Below, piece by piece: positions 8,556-17,392 of a stretch of DNA of 42,875 bases. The translations under genes and the position numbers were made by a program. Position 1 is the stretch's first letter, and each line of letters starts with the position of its first letter. Under the pieces are notes generated by a model. It searched no databases. It saw only the letters and a program-made list of their open reading frames with translations, and had not been told where the DNA came from. The stretch comes from Vreelandella sedimenti (lineage in GTDB: Bacteria > Pseudomonadota > Gammaproteobacteria > Pseudomonadales > Halomonadaceae): NCBI RefSeq assembly GCF_013416325.1, contig NZ_JACCGK010000028.1, forward strand, positions 1-42,875, given 5' to 3'.

Positions 8556-9371
8556 ATGCGCGTTTTTTCAGCTGCCAACCGCTTTGGTGCTCTAGCCCTA
8601 AGCCTTGCCCTTCTAGCGGGCTGTGCGAGTAACGATACAAGTGAAGAAGAGGACGATGAATTTGCTGGGGTTCAAGAGCGTGAGCTCTATGAGCTGGCCC
8701 GCACAGCCCTCGACAGCAACCGCTACCCGATTGCGATAGAGCGTTTAGAAGCACTCGATACCCGCTACCCGTTTGGCGCCCATGCTGAGCAAGCCCAGCT
8801 CGAGCTGATCTATGCCTACTATGAAAACAGCGATTGGGAAGAAGCCCGGGCAGCGGCTAGCCGCTTTATTCGCCTTCATCCTGACCATCCCCAGGTGGAT
8901 TACGCGTACTACTTACGTGGTCTTTCCGCCTGGCAAGCAGGCCGCTTCAGCCTGGAGCGCCTACGCCTGATTGATATTTCCAAGCGCGACCTGGGTGCTT
9001 CCCGTGATGCCTACAATGACTTCCGCGAGCTGATTCAGCGTTATCCGCAGAGTGAATACGCCGCTGATGCCCAGCAGCGTATCGTCTACCTACGTGAGTT
9101 GATGGCCCGCCACGAACTGCACGTTGCCGATTACTACCTGCGTCGTGGCGCCTATCTAGCAGCGGTTGAACGCGGTCGCTGGGTAATCGAAAACTACCCA
9201 GAGTCGAACGCTACCCGGGATGCCCTAGCCACCATGGTGGAAGGCTATCAAGGCCTAGACATGGATGACCGCGCCAATGAAGTCCTCGCAGTACTGCGCG
9301 AGAACGCGCCCGATCATGAGCAATTGCAGGGCAGCCGCTTTGTTCCCAAGCACGTAGGCCAAAATGATTAA
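8556..9371 (+). CDS. bamD: Outer membrane assembly lipoprotein BamD
   Basis: Essential lipoprotein of the BAM complex that folds beta-barrel proteins into the outer membrane, working with BamA on the periplasmic side. A lipoprotein signal is clear: a positive N-terminus, a hydrophobic stretch and the lipobox LLAGC, so Cys23 becomes the lipidated residue. The rest is alpha-helical TPR-like sequence with the family's conserved ALDTRYPFGAHAEQAQLELIY region. Three ATGs occur in a row (8550, 8553, 8556). I chose 8556 because GAGG at 8546-8549 is then six bases away; the true start may be one or two codons upstream. A bidirectional terminator separates it from convergent nadE. Confidence 0.94.
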   Translation: MRVFSAANRFGALALSLALLAGCASNDTSEEEDDEFAGVQERELYELARTALDSNRYPIAIERLEALDTRYPFGAHAEQAQLELIYAYYENSDWEEARAAASRFIRLHPDHPQVDYAYYLRGLSAWQAGRFSLERLRLIDISKRDLGASRDAYNDFRELIQRYPQSEYAADAQQRIVYLRELMARHELHVADYYLRRGAYLAAVERGRWVIENYPESNATRDALATMVEGYQGLDMDDRANEVLAVLRENAPDHEQLQGSRFVPKHVGQND

Positions 9372-9402
9372 ACCACTAATGTAGTACCGCCTAGCAGGCC
9401 TA

Positions 9403-9428
9403 AAAACCACGCAGCAATGCGTGGTTTT
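9403..9428. terminator. Bidirectional terminator between bamD and nadE
   Basis: An 11-bp perfect stem AAAACCACGCA / TGCGTGGTTTT with a GCAA loop lies between two convergent genes. The A-tract on one arm and T-tract on the other let it serve both strands. Confidence 0.8.
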
Positions 9429-9460
9429 AGTTCATACATTTTCTAAATTCCAGGCTCCGC

Positions 9461-11095
9461 TTACTCGCCGGGCTGCCAGCCGTTGACGATCGGATAGCGG
9501 CGGTCGCGCCCAAAGCCCCGCGGCGTCACCCGGACACCAATGGGCGCCTGGCGGCGCTTATACTCGCAGCGGTCAACCAACTTCACCACTTTATAGACGT
9601 CTTCAGCGTCAAAGCCACCGGCGATGATCGCTTCAGCGCTCATGTCGCCTTCGATATAGCTTAATAAGATAGCGTCGAGCACGTCGTAATCGGGTAACGA
9701 GTCGCTATCCTGCTGATCCGGCGCCAGCTCCGCACTGGGTGGGCGCTCAATCACCCGCTCGGGGATCGCGGGTGATTGCGTATTGCGCCAGCGAGCCAAG
9801 CGATACACCCAGGTTTTATACACGTCTTTGATAGCATTAAAACCGCCCACCATATCGCCATACAGCGTGGCGTAGCCCACCGCCATTTCACTCTTGTTAC
9901 CGGTAGTCAGTACCATCAAGCCTTTTTTATTGGAGATCGCCATCAGCAGCACCCCGCGACAGCGGGACTGCAGGTTCTCTTCGGTGGTATCTCGCTCAGT
10001 TCCCGCGAAGCTCTCTGCCAGCGTGCCCATAAAGGCTTCTACCATGGGCTCGATCGGCATGATCTCGTAGTGGACGCCGAGCATTTTAGCCTGTTCTGCC
10101 GCATCCTGCTTGGAGATATCCGCGGTGTAGTGGTAGGGCATCATCACCGCCTGCACCCGTTGAGGGCCCAGTGCGTCAACCGCAATCGCCAGCGAAAGCG
10201 CTGAGTCGATACCGCCGGAAAGCCCCAACACCACGCCCTCAAAACCGCTCTTGTTGACGTAATCGCGCAGCCCGGTAACCAACGCACAGTAAAGGCTCTC
10301 TTCCGGTTCTACCTCGGGGTCAATCTCTCCGGCTTGGGGTTCCCAGACCGTCGCGCTGGTTTGCAAAAACTGAACTGGCATCAGGCCCGCCTGCCAATAC
10401 GGTGCCAGCACCTGCAGCTCACCGCTGGCGTTAACGCAGCAAGAGCCGCCATCAAAGACCAGTTCATCTTGGCCACCGATGGTGTTCACATACACAATTG
10501 GAAGCTGCGTATCCTGGGCGTGTTTCTCCAACAGGCGCAGCCGTTCCGCGGGCTTGTCCTGGTGATAGGGAGAGGCGTGCAAGGAAACCAGCACCTCAGC
10601 GCCCGCTTGCGCGGCGGCCTTAACCGGCACGCCATCCCATAGGTCTTCGCAGATCACGATGCCCAGTTTGGCGCCTTTATGCTCATACACCAGCGTTTCA
10701 GTGCCGGGCGTGAAATAGCGCTGCTCATCGAACACTTGGTAGTTAGGCAGCGCCTGCTTGGCGTACTCAGCTTCCCACTGGCCGTTGTAAAGTAGGCCCG
10801 CCAAGTTGTAACAGCGGCCTTCCCGCACGCCGGGATAGCCAATGATCACCAACACATCACTGGCGACCTTCGATGCCATTAGCGCGCGAGCTTCACGCAG
10901 GCGGGTTTCCATTGAGGGGCGCAGCAGCAGGTCTTCCGGTGGGTAGCCTGACAAAAAAAGCTCTGGAAAGACAACAATATCCGCCCCATGCTCAATCCGC
11001 GCTTCGCGCACTGCTTCAATCGCGCGTGCGGCATTGCCGGGAATATCCCCGACCAGAGGATCGAGTTGGGCCATTACCAGCGTTAAGTCTTGCAT
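9461..11095 (-). CDS. nadE: Glutamine-dependent NAD+ synthetase
   Basis: Last step of NAD synthesis: amidation of nicotinate adenine dinucleotide using ammonia released from glutamine. The N-terminal nitrilase-type glutaminase domain shows the expected Glu-Lys-Cys triad: E45 in FPELFLSGYPPEDLL, K113 in the KQALPNYQVFDE region and C149 in GIVICEDLWDG. The C-terminal synthetase domain begins near residue 280 with the PPi-loop LGLSGGIDSALS. About 544 residues is typical for this two-domain form. The start is ambiguous: the ATG at 11095 has its nearest purine-rich site 11 bases away, while a TTG at 11104 lies closer to it. No partner operon gene is seen. Confidence 0.95.
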   Translation of the reverse strand: MQDLTLVMAQLDPLVGDIPGNAARAIEAVREARIEHGADIVVFPELFLSGYPPEDLLLRPSMETRLREARALMASKVASDVLVIIGYPGVREGRCYNLAGLLYNGQWEAEYAKQALPNYQVFDEQRYFTPGTETLVYEHKGAKLGIVICEDLWDGVPVKAAAQAGAEVLVSLHASPYHQDKPAERLRLLEKHAQDTQLPIVYVNTIGGQDELVFDGGSCCVNASGELQVLAPYWQAGLMPVQFLQTSATVWEPQAGEIDPEVEPEESLYCALVTGLRDYVNKSGFEGVVLGLSGGIDSALSLAIAVDALGPQRVQAVMMPYHYTADISKQDAAEQAKMLGVHYEIMPIEPMVEAFMGTLAESFAGTERDTTEENLQSRCRGVLLMAISNKKGLMVLTTGNKSEMAVGYATLYGDMVGGFNAIKDVYKTWVYRLARWRNTQSPAIPERVIERPPSAELAPDQQDSDSLPDYDVLDAILLSYIEGDMSAEAIIAGGFDAEDVYKVVKLVDRCEYKRRQAPIGVRVTPRGFGRDRRYPIVNGWQPGE

Positions 11096-11238
11096 GGGCG
11101 TCAAAATCTCTTGAGAATCTTTAAAATAGGGTTACACCGACATAGTCGTATTGTCCCGCAAGGGCCGCCAACTGGCAAAGGCTGCGGGTCTATCCTAACG
11201 CCTTGTGCCTAGATTCCCACTTCGGGAGACACAAAAGG

Positions 11239-11511
11239 ATGAACCTCTTGATCATTCGGCTGATTATCTTCGCCGTTATATTCTATGCCGGTTTAAAGCT
11301 ATACGGCATATACCGGCAACGTAAGCTTGAGCATGAAGCGCAGCATAAAAAAGTCAACCGCCACGAGGGTGGCAAAATGGTGCGCTGCCGCTGGTGTGAG
11401 GTACACGTTCCTGAAGACGAAGCACTGCGTGACCAGGAACAATGGTTCTGCTCCAGCGCCCATCGCGACCGCTACCTGCAGGAGCAGCAGGATAAAGACG
11501 GCACACCTTAA
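11239..11511 (+). CDS. PP0621-type small membrane protein with CxxC...C zinc-like motif
   Basis: A 90-residue protein with one N-terminal membrane segment (about residues 2-20), a basic linker, and a C-terminal cytoplasmic module CRWC ... WFCSSAHRDRYL. The two-plus-one cysteines and the histidine look like a small metal-binding knuckle of the TRASH/YHS type. This matches the uncharacterised PP0621 family as I remember it; the function is unknown. The ATG at 11239 is preferred over the upstream frame because GGGAG (11224-11228) precedes it and the hydrophobic segment then sits at the N-terminus. Its stop codon overlaps that of the convergent thiO, so there is no space for a terminator. Confidence 0.75.
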   Translation: MNLLIIRLIIFAVIFYAGLKLYGIYRQRKLEHEAQHKKVNRHEGGKMVRCRWCEVHVPEDEALRDQEQWFCSSAHRDRYLQEQQDKDGTP

Positions 11512-12623
11512 GCTTGTATTAGCCGCTCTGACGTAAGCTGGTAAGGCGCGGGGTCAATTAGCGGCTCGCGCCCCAGCAGTTGATCCACCAGTAAATGTGT
11601 CGAGGCAGGCGCCAGCACCAAGCCGTTGCGATAGTGCCCGGCATTGACGAAGACGTTACTCCATTCAGGCAGCGCGCCGATAAAGGGAATGCCCGTAGGG
11701 GATCCAGGCCGCAGGCCGGCCCACTGATGCGCTACCGGGCACGTTGCCAAAGCGGGCAGGATAGCTTCAGCACTCTGTTTTAGCGACGCCAATGCCGCCT
11801 CATCGGTGCTCTTGTCAAAACCCACCTCTTCCAGCGTAGAACCGACCAATAGCAAGCCATCTGCACGCGGAATAATATAGCGCCCATCTTTTAACACCAC
11901 GCGCTGCACCAACCCTTTGGGTGCTTGGTAAGCGATCATCTGACCTTTAACGGGTCTTACCGGCAACTGCACATTCAACTGCGACAAGAGCTGTGCAGCC
12001 CAAGCACCGCCGCAAACAATAATGCGTTCAGCCGTTATCGTCCCCTGAGACGTCACCACGCCTTCAACGATGCCCTCTACTTTGCCACCCTGTTGAATAA
12101 AACCACTGACCTCGCACTGCTCTTTCAGCGTTACCTGGGGCATCGCCGCTAACCGCGCCTTCAACGCCTTGGCTAAACGCGGATTGCGCACACTGCCCAG
12201 CGTCGGCATCCATAGCGCGCTATCGTCAGCCATTGCTACACCAGGCTCTTTAGCGTGAACAAAGTCTGCCCCTACCCGCTCTAGCGGTTTCCCCAGCTGG
12301 CGTGCCCATTGCAGCGCTTTGTCAGCATCGTCCACATTTAGGTAGAGCAGCCCTTTTTGACGATATTCGGGGTCAATACCAGTCTCTTCCAATAAGCGCA
12401 GGGCCAAAGAGGGGTAAACGCCTTCCGACCAGCGGGAAAGTTGCGATACCGCAGCGTCGTAGCGCCAGGGATAGAGCGGTGAAACGATACCACCGCCCGC
12501 CCATGATGCCTCTTTACCGCACTCACCTCGATCAACCAGTGTGACCTGGTGACCGGCATCGGCTAACTGCAGCGCTGTCATCATACCGATCACGCCGCCG
12601 CCAATAATTAAGAAATCGCTCAC
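11508..12623 (-). CDS. thiO: Glycine oxidase ThiO (FAD-dependent)
   Basis: FAD enzyme that oxidises glycine to the imine (dehydroglycine) for the thiazole moiety of thiamine. The N-terminal dinucleotide-binding motif IIGGGVIGMMTALQLADAG is at about residues 6-24, followed by the family's SWAGGGIVSPLYPWRY flavin segment. A conserved C-terminal segment GHYRNGLVLAP is also present. The length of 371 is usual. No other thi gene is in the window; in Pseudomonas relatives thiO also stands next to pilin-like fimT genes. The gene is divergent from the pseudopilin gene. Confidence 0.9.
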   Translation of the reverse strand: MSDFLIIGGGVIGMMTALQLADAGHQVTLVDRGECGKEASWAGGGIVSPLYPWRYDAAVSQLSRWSEGVYPSLALRLLEETGIDPEYRQKGLLYLNVDDADKALQWARQLGKPLERVGADFVHAKEPGVAMADDSALWMPTLGSVRNPRLAKALKARLAAMPQVTLKEQCEVSGFIQQGGKVEGIVEGVVTSQGTITAERIIVCGGAWAAQLLSQLNVQLPVRPVKGQMIAYQAPKGLVQRVVLKDGRYIIPRADGLLLVGSTLEEVGFDKSTDEAALASLKQSAEAILPALATCPVAHQWAGLRPGSPTGIPFIGALPEWSNVFVNAGHYRNGLVLAPASTHLLVDQLLGREPLIDPAPYQLTSERLIQA

Positions 12624-12757
12624 AAAATTGTCCGTTTTGGCTTACATAAAAAAAGCGTAGCGCCGCCTAGGATGACCTATTAACGACGATATGTTCGCTA
12701 CTGATAAAGGAGAGTGAGCATAGCGCGGGCGATAACAAGGTCAAGTGAGGAGAGGCG

Positions 12758-13330
12758 ATGAGCAGTTTCCATATCAAGACGCACACCACACCTGAAAGCG
12801 GGTTTACGCTGCTTGAGCTACTGATCACGCTGCTGTTGGTTGGAATCATCGCCGCCTGGGGTCTACCCAATTTTCAAGCATTGGGGGAGCGTACCGCACA
12901 GACTAGCGAGGTCAATCGATTCCAGAGCGCGTTTTCGTTCGCGCGCAATACAGCGATTAGCCAACGCCGCCAGTTGACGCTTTGCCCAGCCTCGCAAAAC
13001 CGTGAAGCTTGCGCTAATGACTGGAGTGGAGAGCTTATGATTGTGCGAGGCAATAAAACCGATAGCATCACTGAAGACGATATTTTGCGCATTGTGCCCG
13101 GGCAACAAGGCACACAAGTGACTTATAACCGGGGCTGGTCGCGAATCCGTTATAGCCCGTTGGGCTATACCAGCGGTTATAACGGCAGTTTTGCTATTTG
13201 CTCAAGCAGCGGCGCCAAAGGAAAGAAACTGGTACTCAGTCAATTGGGCCGCCTTAGGATCGACGAAGCACCTATCGATTGCCAGGCGCTTCATGCAGCA
13301 AATGTTTACCCGGCAATACCGTCTAAATAG
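12758..13330 (+). CDS. Type IV pseudopilin, FimT/GspH family
   Basis: Minor pilin-like protein of 190 residues. It has a prepilin peptidase site in ESGFTLLELLITLLLVGII (cleavage after the glycine, Phe at +1, Glu at +5) followed by the N-terminal membrane helix. The C-terminal part carries the FimT/GspH pattern: SRIRYSPLGYTSGYNGSFAIC, then KLVLSQLGRLRID. Cysteines could form the disulfides typical of minor pilins. AGGAGAGG precedes the ATG. FimT-type pilins act in type IV pilus priming and, in some species, DNA uptake. Its 3' end overlaps the convergent trxB by 25 bases. A full pilin cluster lies 19 kb away and lacks an intact fimT, so this may be the working copy. Confidence 0.85.
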   Translation: MSSFHIKTHTTPESGFTLLELLITLLLVGIIAAWGLPNFQALGERTAQTSEVNRFQSAFSFARNTAISQRRQLTLCPASQNREACANDWSGELMIVRGNKTDSITEDDILRIVPGQQGTQVTYNRGWSRIRYSPLGYTSGYNGSFAICSSSGAKGKKLVLSQLGRLRIDEAPIDCQALHAANVYPAIPSK

Positions 13331-14259
13331 CGCTCGGCATCCAGCGCTGCCATGCAGCCGCTGCCCGCCGAGGTAATCGCTTGCCGATAAATGTGATCCA
13401 TCACATCGCCGCAGGCAAACACGCCCGGTACGCTGGTCGCGGTTGCATTCCCTTCAAGGCCTGAGTGCACTTTGATATAGCCGCCGTTCATGGCTAACTG
13501 GCCAGCAAAGATCCCCGTGTTGGGGCTATGGCCAATGGCAATAAACAGCCCAGGCGCATGGATCTCTTTGCTTGAACCATCTTTCGTGGATTTAACCCGA
13601 ACGCCTGTAACGCCGGAGTTATCGCCGAGCACTTCTTCGACTTCCTGAAACCACTCAAGAGCGATTTTGCCCGCCTCAGCTTTCTCGAAAAGCTTATCTT
13701 GGAGGATTTTTTCCGCCCGCAGCGTGTCTCGGCGGTGTACCAGGGTCACTTTGGAAGCAATGTTAGAGAGATAGAGCGCCTCTTCCACGGCGGTATTGCC
13801 GCCGCCCACCACAATGACTTCCTGATTGCGGTAGAAAAAACCGTCGCAGGTAGCGCAGGCCGACACCCCTTGACCCATAAACTGCTGCTCAGTGGGCAGA
13901 CCCAGGTAACGGGCACTGGCGCCGGTGGCCACGATCAGCGCATCGCAGGTATAAATGCCGCTATCGCCTTTTAAGGTAAAAGGTTTTTCGCCTAAGCTAA
14001 CCTCATTGATGTGATCAAACAGCACCTCAGTATTGAAACGTTCGGCGTGCTGCTTCATGCGCTCCATCAATTCCGGTCCCTGTACGCCTTGAGCGTCGCC
14101 GGGCCAGTTATCCACATCGGTTGTGGTGGTCAGTTGGCCACCCGCCTGAATACCGGTAATTAGCAGCGGCTTCAGGTTGGCCCGAGCGGCATAGACGGCA
14201 GCCGTATAGCCTGCGGGACCGGATCCAAGAATAATCAAACGCTCATGACGAGTTTCCAT
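13306..14259 (-). CDS. trxB: Thioredoxin reductase (NADPH)
   Basis: Flavoenzyme that passes electrons from NADPH through FAD and a redox-active cysteine pair to thioredoxin in the cytoplasm. The N-terminal FAD motif GSGPAGYTAAVYAAR is present. The redox disulfide CATC is at about 135-138, inside the NADPH domain, and is followed by the VVGGGNTAVEEALYL nucleotide fold. The C-terminal FACGDVMD FAD segment completes the fold. The length of 317 is normal. A strong AAGGTGG ribosome site precedes the ATG. Its end overlaps the pseudopilin gene. Confidence 0.96.
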   Translation of the reverse strand: METRHERLIILGSGPAGYTAAVYAARANLKPLLITGIQAGGQLTTTTDVDNWPGDAQGVQGPELMERMKQHAERFNTEVLFDHINEVSLGEKPFTLKGDSGIYTCDALIVATGASARYLGLPTEQQFMGQGVSACATCDGFFYRNQEVIVVGGGNTAVEEALYLSNIASKVTLVHRRDTLRAEKILQDKLFEKAEAGKIALEWFQEVEEVLGDNSGVTGVRVKSTKDGSSKEIHAPGLFIAIGHSPNTGIFAGQLAMNGGYIKVHSGLEGNATATSVPGVFACGDVMDHIYRQAITSAGSGCMAALDAERYLDGIAG

Positions 14260-14531
14260 GACACCACCTTGTAAATATCTGACTGATAGCTTTGTCGCTA
14301 GCTGTGTTAATAGCTTTGAAAAAATTAGCCACAGAGTCTGCCTGAAATGGTGCCAAGTACAAGCTATTGCAAGGTTTCATCTACGCTATTAGGCGAAGAA
14401 ACCTTGAAAGCCTCTGTGCAAAGACCCATGTGTTATTACTAAATCAACGCCATACTGGGGGGAAACCCATACCAAAGAAAGATCGTGACCGTCATGCTGA
14501 GCACAGCGCTCAGCAACCAGAGGAGAGAGAT
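14260..14531. other. Intergenic region trxB-acnA with a hairpin next to the acnA ribosome site
   Basis: This 272-base divergent region contains no supported gene, although the acnA reading frame stays open across part of it. A perfect 7-bp hairpin GCTGAGC/GCTCAGC with a 5-base loop sits at 14496-14514, ending a few bases before the ribosome site AGGAGAGAG at 14521. I could not identify a convincing promoter pair. Confidence 0.45.
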
Positions 14532-17264
14532 ATGAGCAAGATACCCGATACGCTAAACACCCTAGAGGTTGGTAGTAAAACGTATCACTACTACAGCCTG
14601 CCCCAAGCGGCCGAGACCCTGGGCAGCATTGACCGCCTTCCCAAGACGCTCAAGATTCTACTCGAAAACCAGTTGCGCTTCGCCGACGACGAAAGCGTAG
14701 ATCAGGAAGATATGCAGGCCCTGGTCGACTGGCAGGCCGAGGGCAAATCCAGCCGTGAAATCGGCTACCGCCCGGCGCGGGTACTCATGCAGGACTTTAC
14801 CGGCGTGCCCGGCGTGGTGGACTTAGCCTCCATGCGCGCCGCGGTAGAAAAACTGGGCGAAGACCCGGCGAAGATCAATCCTCTTTCCCCCGTCGATCTC
14901 GTGATTGACCACTCGGTAATGGTCGATAAGTTCGGCAATCCGGCGGCGTTTCAAGAGAACGTCGATATCGAAATGCAGCGCAACCGCGAGCGCTATGAGT
15001 TTCTACGCTGGGGCCAGCAGGCGTTTGATAACTTTAGCGTGGTGCCCCCCGGTACCGGCATTTGCCACCAGGTCAACCTGGAGTACCTAGGCAGAACGGT
15101 ATGGACGAAGAATGAAGACGGCAAGACCTTTGCCTACCCCGATACCCTCGTGGGCACTGACTCCCACACCACCATGATCAACGGCCTGGGCGTGCTTGGC
15201 TGGGGCGTGGGCGGTATTGAAGCCGAAGCAGCCATGCTCGGGCAGCCGGTGTCGATGCTGATCCCCGAAGTGATTGGCTTTAAATTAACCGGCAAGCTAC
15301 GCGAAGGTATTACCGCCACTGACCTGGTACTCACCGTTACCGAGATGCTGCGTAAAAAAGGCGTGGTGGGTAAATTTGTCGAGTTCTACGGCGATGGTTT
15401 GAAAGACCTGCCGCTGGCGGATCGTGCCACGATCGCCAATATGGCCCCCGAGTACGGTGCTACCTGTGGTTTCTTCCCGGTAGATGATGAAACCCTGAAC
15501 TATATGCGCCTGACGGGGCGTGAAGATGAGCAAGTCGCCCTGGTGGAAGCCTACAGCAAGGCCCAAGGGCTGTGGCGTGAACCTAATGACGAACCGATCT
15601 TCACCGACGCCCTAGCACTGGACATGACCGAGGTAGAGGCCAGCCTGGCCGGCCCCAAACGTCCTCAGGATCGCGTGGCGCTGAAAGACATGGCGGCGGC
15701 CTTTGACAAGTTCATGCAGGAAGACGTCAACGCGGATGCCAACGCAAAGGGGGAACTCTCTTCTGAAGGCGGCCAAACCGCCGTGGGGGTGAGGCGCAGC
15801 TTCGAACATGACACCAGCCAAGCTGTTAAGCTTGATGACCATGATTTCAGCCTTGACCCCGGGGCGGTGGTGATTGCAGCGATTACCTCGTGCACCAACA
15901 CCTCCAACCCCAGCGTGATGATGGCCGCCGGGCTGCTGGCACGTAAAGCGCGTGAAAAAGGGTTAACCACGAAGCCCTGGGTGAAAACCTCCTTGGCACC
16001 AGGTTCCAAAGTGGTCACCGATTATCTGGAAGCCGCTAAATTAAACGATGACTTGGATGCACTGGGCTTCAACCTGGTCGGCTACGGCTGCACCACCTGT
16101 ATCGGTAACTCCGGCCCGCTGCCTGATGAGATCGAAAAAGCGATCAACAGCGGCGATCTTGCCGTGGCCTCGGTGCTCTCCGGCAACCGTAACTTTGAGG
16201 GCCGCGTACACCCGTTGGTCAAAACCAACTGGCTGGCCTCGCCGCCCCTGGTGGTGGCTTACGCCCTGGCGGGTAATGTCCAGCTTGACCTTACCCAGGC
16301 GCCGTTGGGCAAAGACAGCAACGGCGACCCGGTCTACCTCAAAGATATCTGGCCCAGTCAGGCCGAGATTGCCAGCGCCGTCGAACAGGTCAACACCGCC
16401 ATGTTCCGTAAAGAATACAGCGCGGTGTTTGAGGGTGACGACGTCTGGAAAGCCATCGACGTGTCAGAAAGCAAGGTCTATCAGTGGCCTGAATCCACCT
16501 ACATTCAGCACCCGCCCTTCTTTGAAGGCATGGGCCGCGAGCCGGATGCCATCGAAGATGTGCACAGTGCCCGCGTGCTCGCCATGCTGGGTGATTCGGT
16601 GACCACCGACCATATCTCCCCTGCTGGTGCCATCAAGCCTGACAGCCCCGCCGGTCGCTATCTGCAAGAACACGGCGTCAAGCCGGTCGACTTCAACTCC
16701 TACGGCTCACGCCGGGGTAACCATGAAGTCATGATGCGTGGCACCTTCGCCAACGTGCGGATCAAAAACGAGATGCTCGATGGCGTGGTCGGCGGTGAAA
16801 CACGCCACGTACCCAGCGGCGAGCAGATGGCCATTTACGATGCGGCCATGAAGTACAAAGAGGAAGGCAAACCGCTCGTCGTGATTGCCGGCAAAGAGTA
16901 CGGTACCGGCTCGTCGCGGGACTGGGCGGCCAAAGGGACCCGTTTGCTGGGTGTTCGCGCGGTGATTGCTGAATCCTTCGAGCGTATTCACCGCTCCAAC
17001 CTGATCGGCATGGGCGTTGTACCACTGCAATTTGCCGAAGGCGAAAGCCGTCAAACGTTGGGCTTGACCGGCGATGAAGAGATTTCGATTGCCGGTTTAA
17101 GCGACCTGACCCCAGGTGGCACGGTCAACATCGTGATCAAAAATGCCGACGGGGAACGTAGCGTTGATGCCAAGTGCCGAATTGATACGGTAAACGAGCT
17201 GGCTTACTACCGCCACGGTGGTATCCTTCACTACGTGTTGCGCAAGATGATCGGCGCAGCCTAA
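14532..17264 (+). CDS. acnA: Aconitate hydratase A
   Basis: Iron-sulfur enzyme of the TCA cycle that isomerises citrate to isocitrate; AcnA-type enzymes are usually the stable, stress-induced form. The three [4Fe-4S] cysteines are visible: one in ITSCTNTSNPSVMM and two in GCTTCIGNSG. The C-terminal swivel domain has the substrate-binding GTGSSRDWAAKGT. The length of 910 fits AcnA/IRP-type aconitases. The start is the ATG after AGGAGAGAGAT, giving MSKIPDTLNTLEVG; 55 upstream in-frame codons are unlikely to be used. The gene is monocistronic with a strong terminator after it. Confidence 0.96.
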   Translation: MSKIPDTLNTLEVGSKTYHYYSLPQAAETLGSIDRLPKTLKILLENQLRFADDESVDQEDMQALVDWQAEGKSSREIGYRPARVLMQDFTGVPGVVDLASMRAAVEKLGEDPAKINPLSPVDLVIDHSVMVDKFGNPAAFQENVDIEMQRNRERYEFLRWGQQAFDNFSVVPPGTGICHQVNLEYLGRTVWTKNEDGKTFAYPDTLVGTDSHTTMINGLGVLGWGVGGIEAEAAMLGQPVSMLIPEVIGFKLTGKLREGITATDLVLTVTEMLRKKGVVGKFVEFYGDGLKDLPLADRATIANMAPEYGATCGFFPVDDETLNYMRLTGREDEQVALVEAYSKAQGLWREPNDEPIFTDALALDMTEVEASLAGPKRPQDRVALKDMAAAFDKFMQEDVNADANAKGELSSEGGQTAVGVRRSFEHDTSQAVKLDDHDFSLDPGAVVIAAITSCTNTSNPSVMMAAGLLARKAREKGLTTKPWVKTSLAPGSKVVTDYLEAAKLNDDLDALGFNLVGYGCTTCIGNSGPLPDEIEKAINSGDLAVASVLSGNRNFEGRVHPLVKTNWLASPPLVVAYALAGNVQLDLTQAPLGKDSNGDPVYLKDIWPSQAEIASAVEQVNTAMFRKEYSAVFEGDDVWKAIDVSESKVYQWPESTYIQHPPFFEGMGREPDAIEDVHSARVLAMLGDSVTTDHISPAGAIKPDSPAGRYLQEHGVKPVDFNSYGSRRGNHEVMMRGTFANVRIKNEMLDGVVGGETRHVPSGEQMAIYDAAMKYKEEGKPLVVIAGKEYGTGSSRDWAAKGTRLLGVRAVIAESFERIHRSNLIGMGVVPLQFAEGESRQTLGLTGDEEISIAGLSDLTPGGTVNIVIKNADGERSVDAKCRIDTVNELAYYRHGGILHYVLRKMIGAA

Positions 17265-17290
17265 AGGGTAAAACCTACCAATGCTTGCAT

Positions 17291-17317
17291 GCCCCCACCT
17301 CGGTGGGGGCTTTTTTT
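17291..17317 (+). terminator. Rho-independent terminator after acnA
   Basis: An 8-bp GC stem GCCCCCAC / GTGGGGGC with a CTCG loop is followed by seven T, 27 bases after the acnA stop. It marks the border between core genes and the island to the right. Confidence 0.9.
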
Positions 17318-17392
17318 GCTAATGACAGAAAATATAAAGCACGGAATTTAAAGAGCTCTACGCTCTCCAACCAAAGAGATAATTCCTCCCAC

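Noticed and set aside
8341..8754. A minus-strand frame of 137 codons upstream of rluD
   Set aside because: It covers the bamD signal peptide region on the opposite strand and the rluD promoter region; bamD is clearly the real gene.
17350..17366. A 5-bp AGAGC/GCTCT hairpin with TTT after the minus-strand dehydrogenase operon
   Set aside because: Stem and T-run are too short for a confident terminator call.
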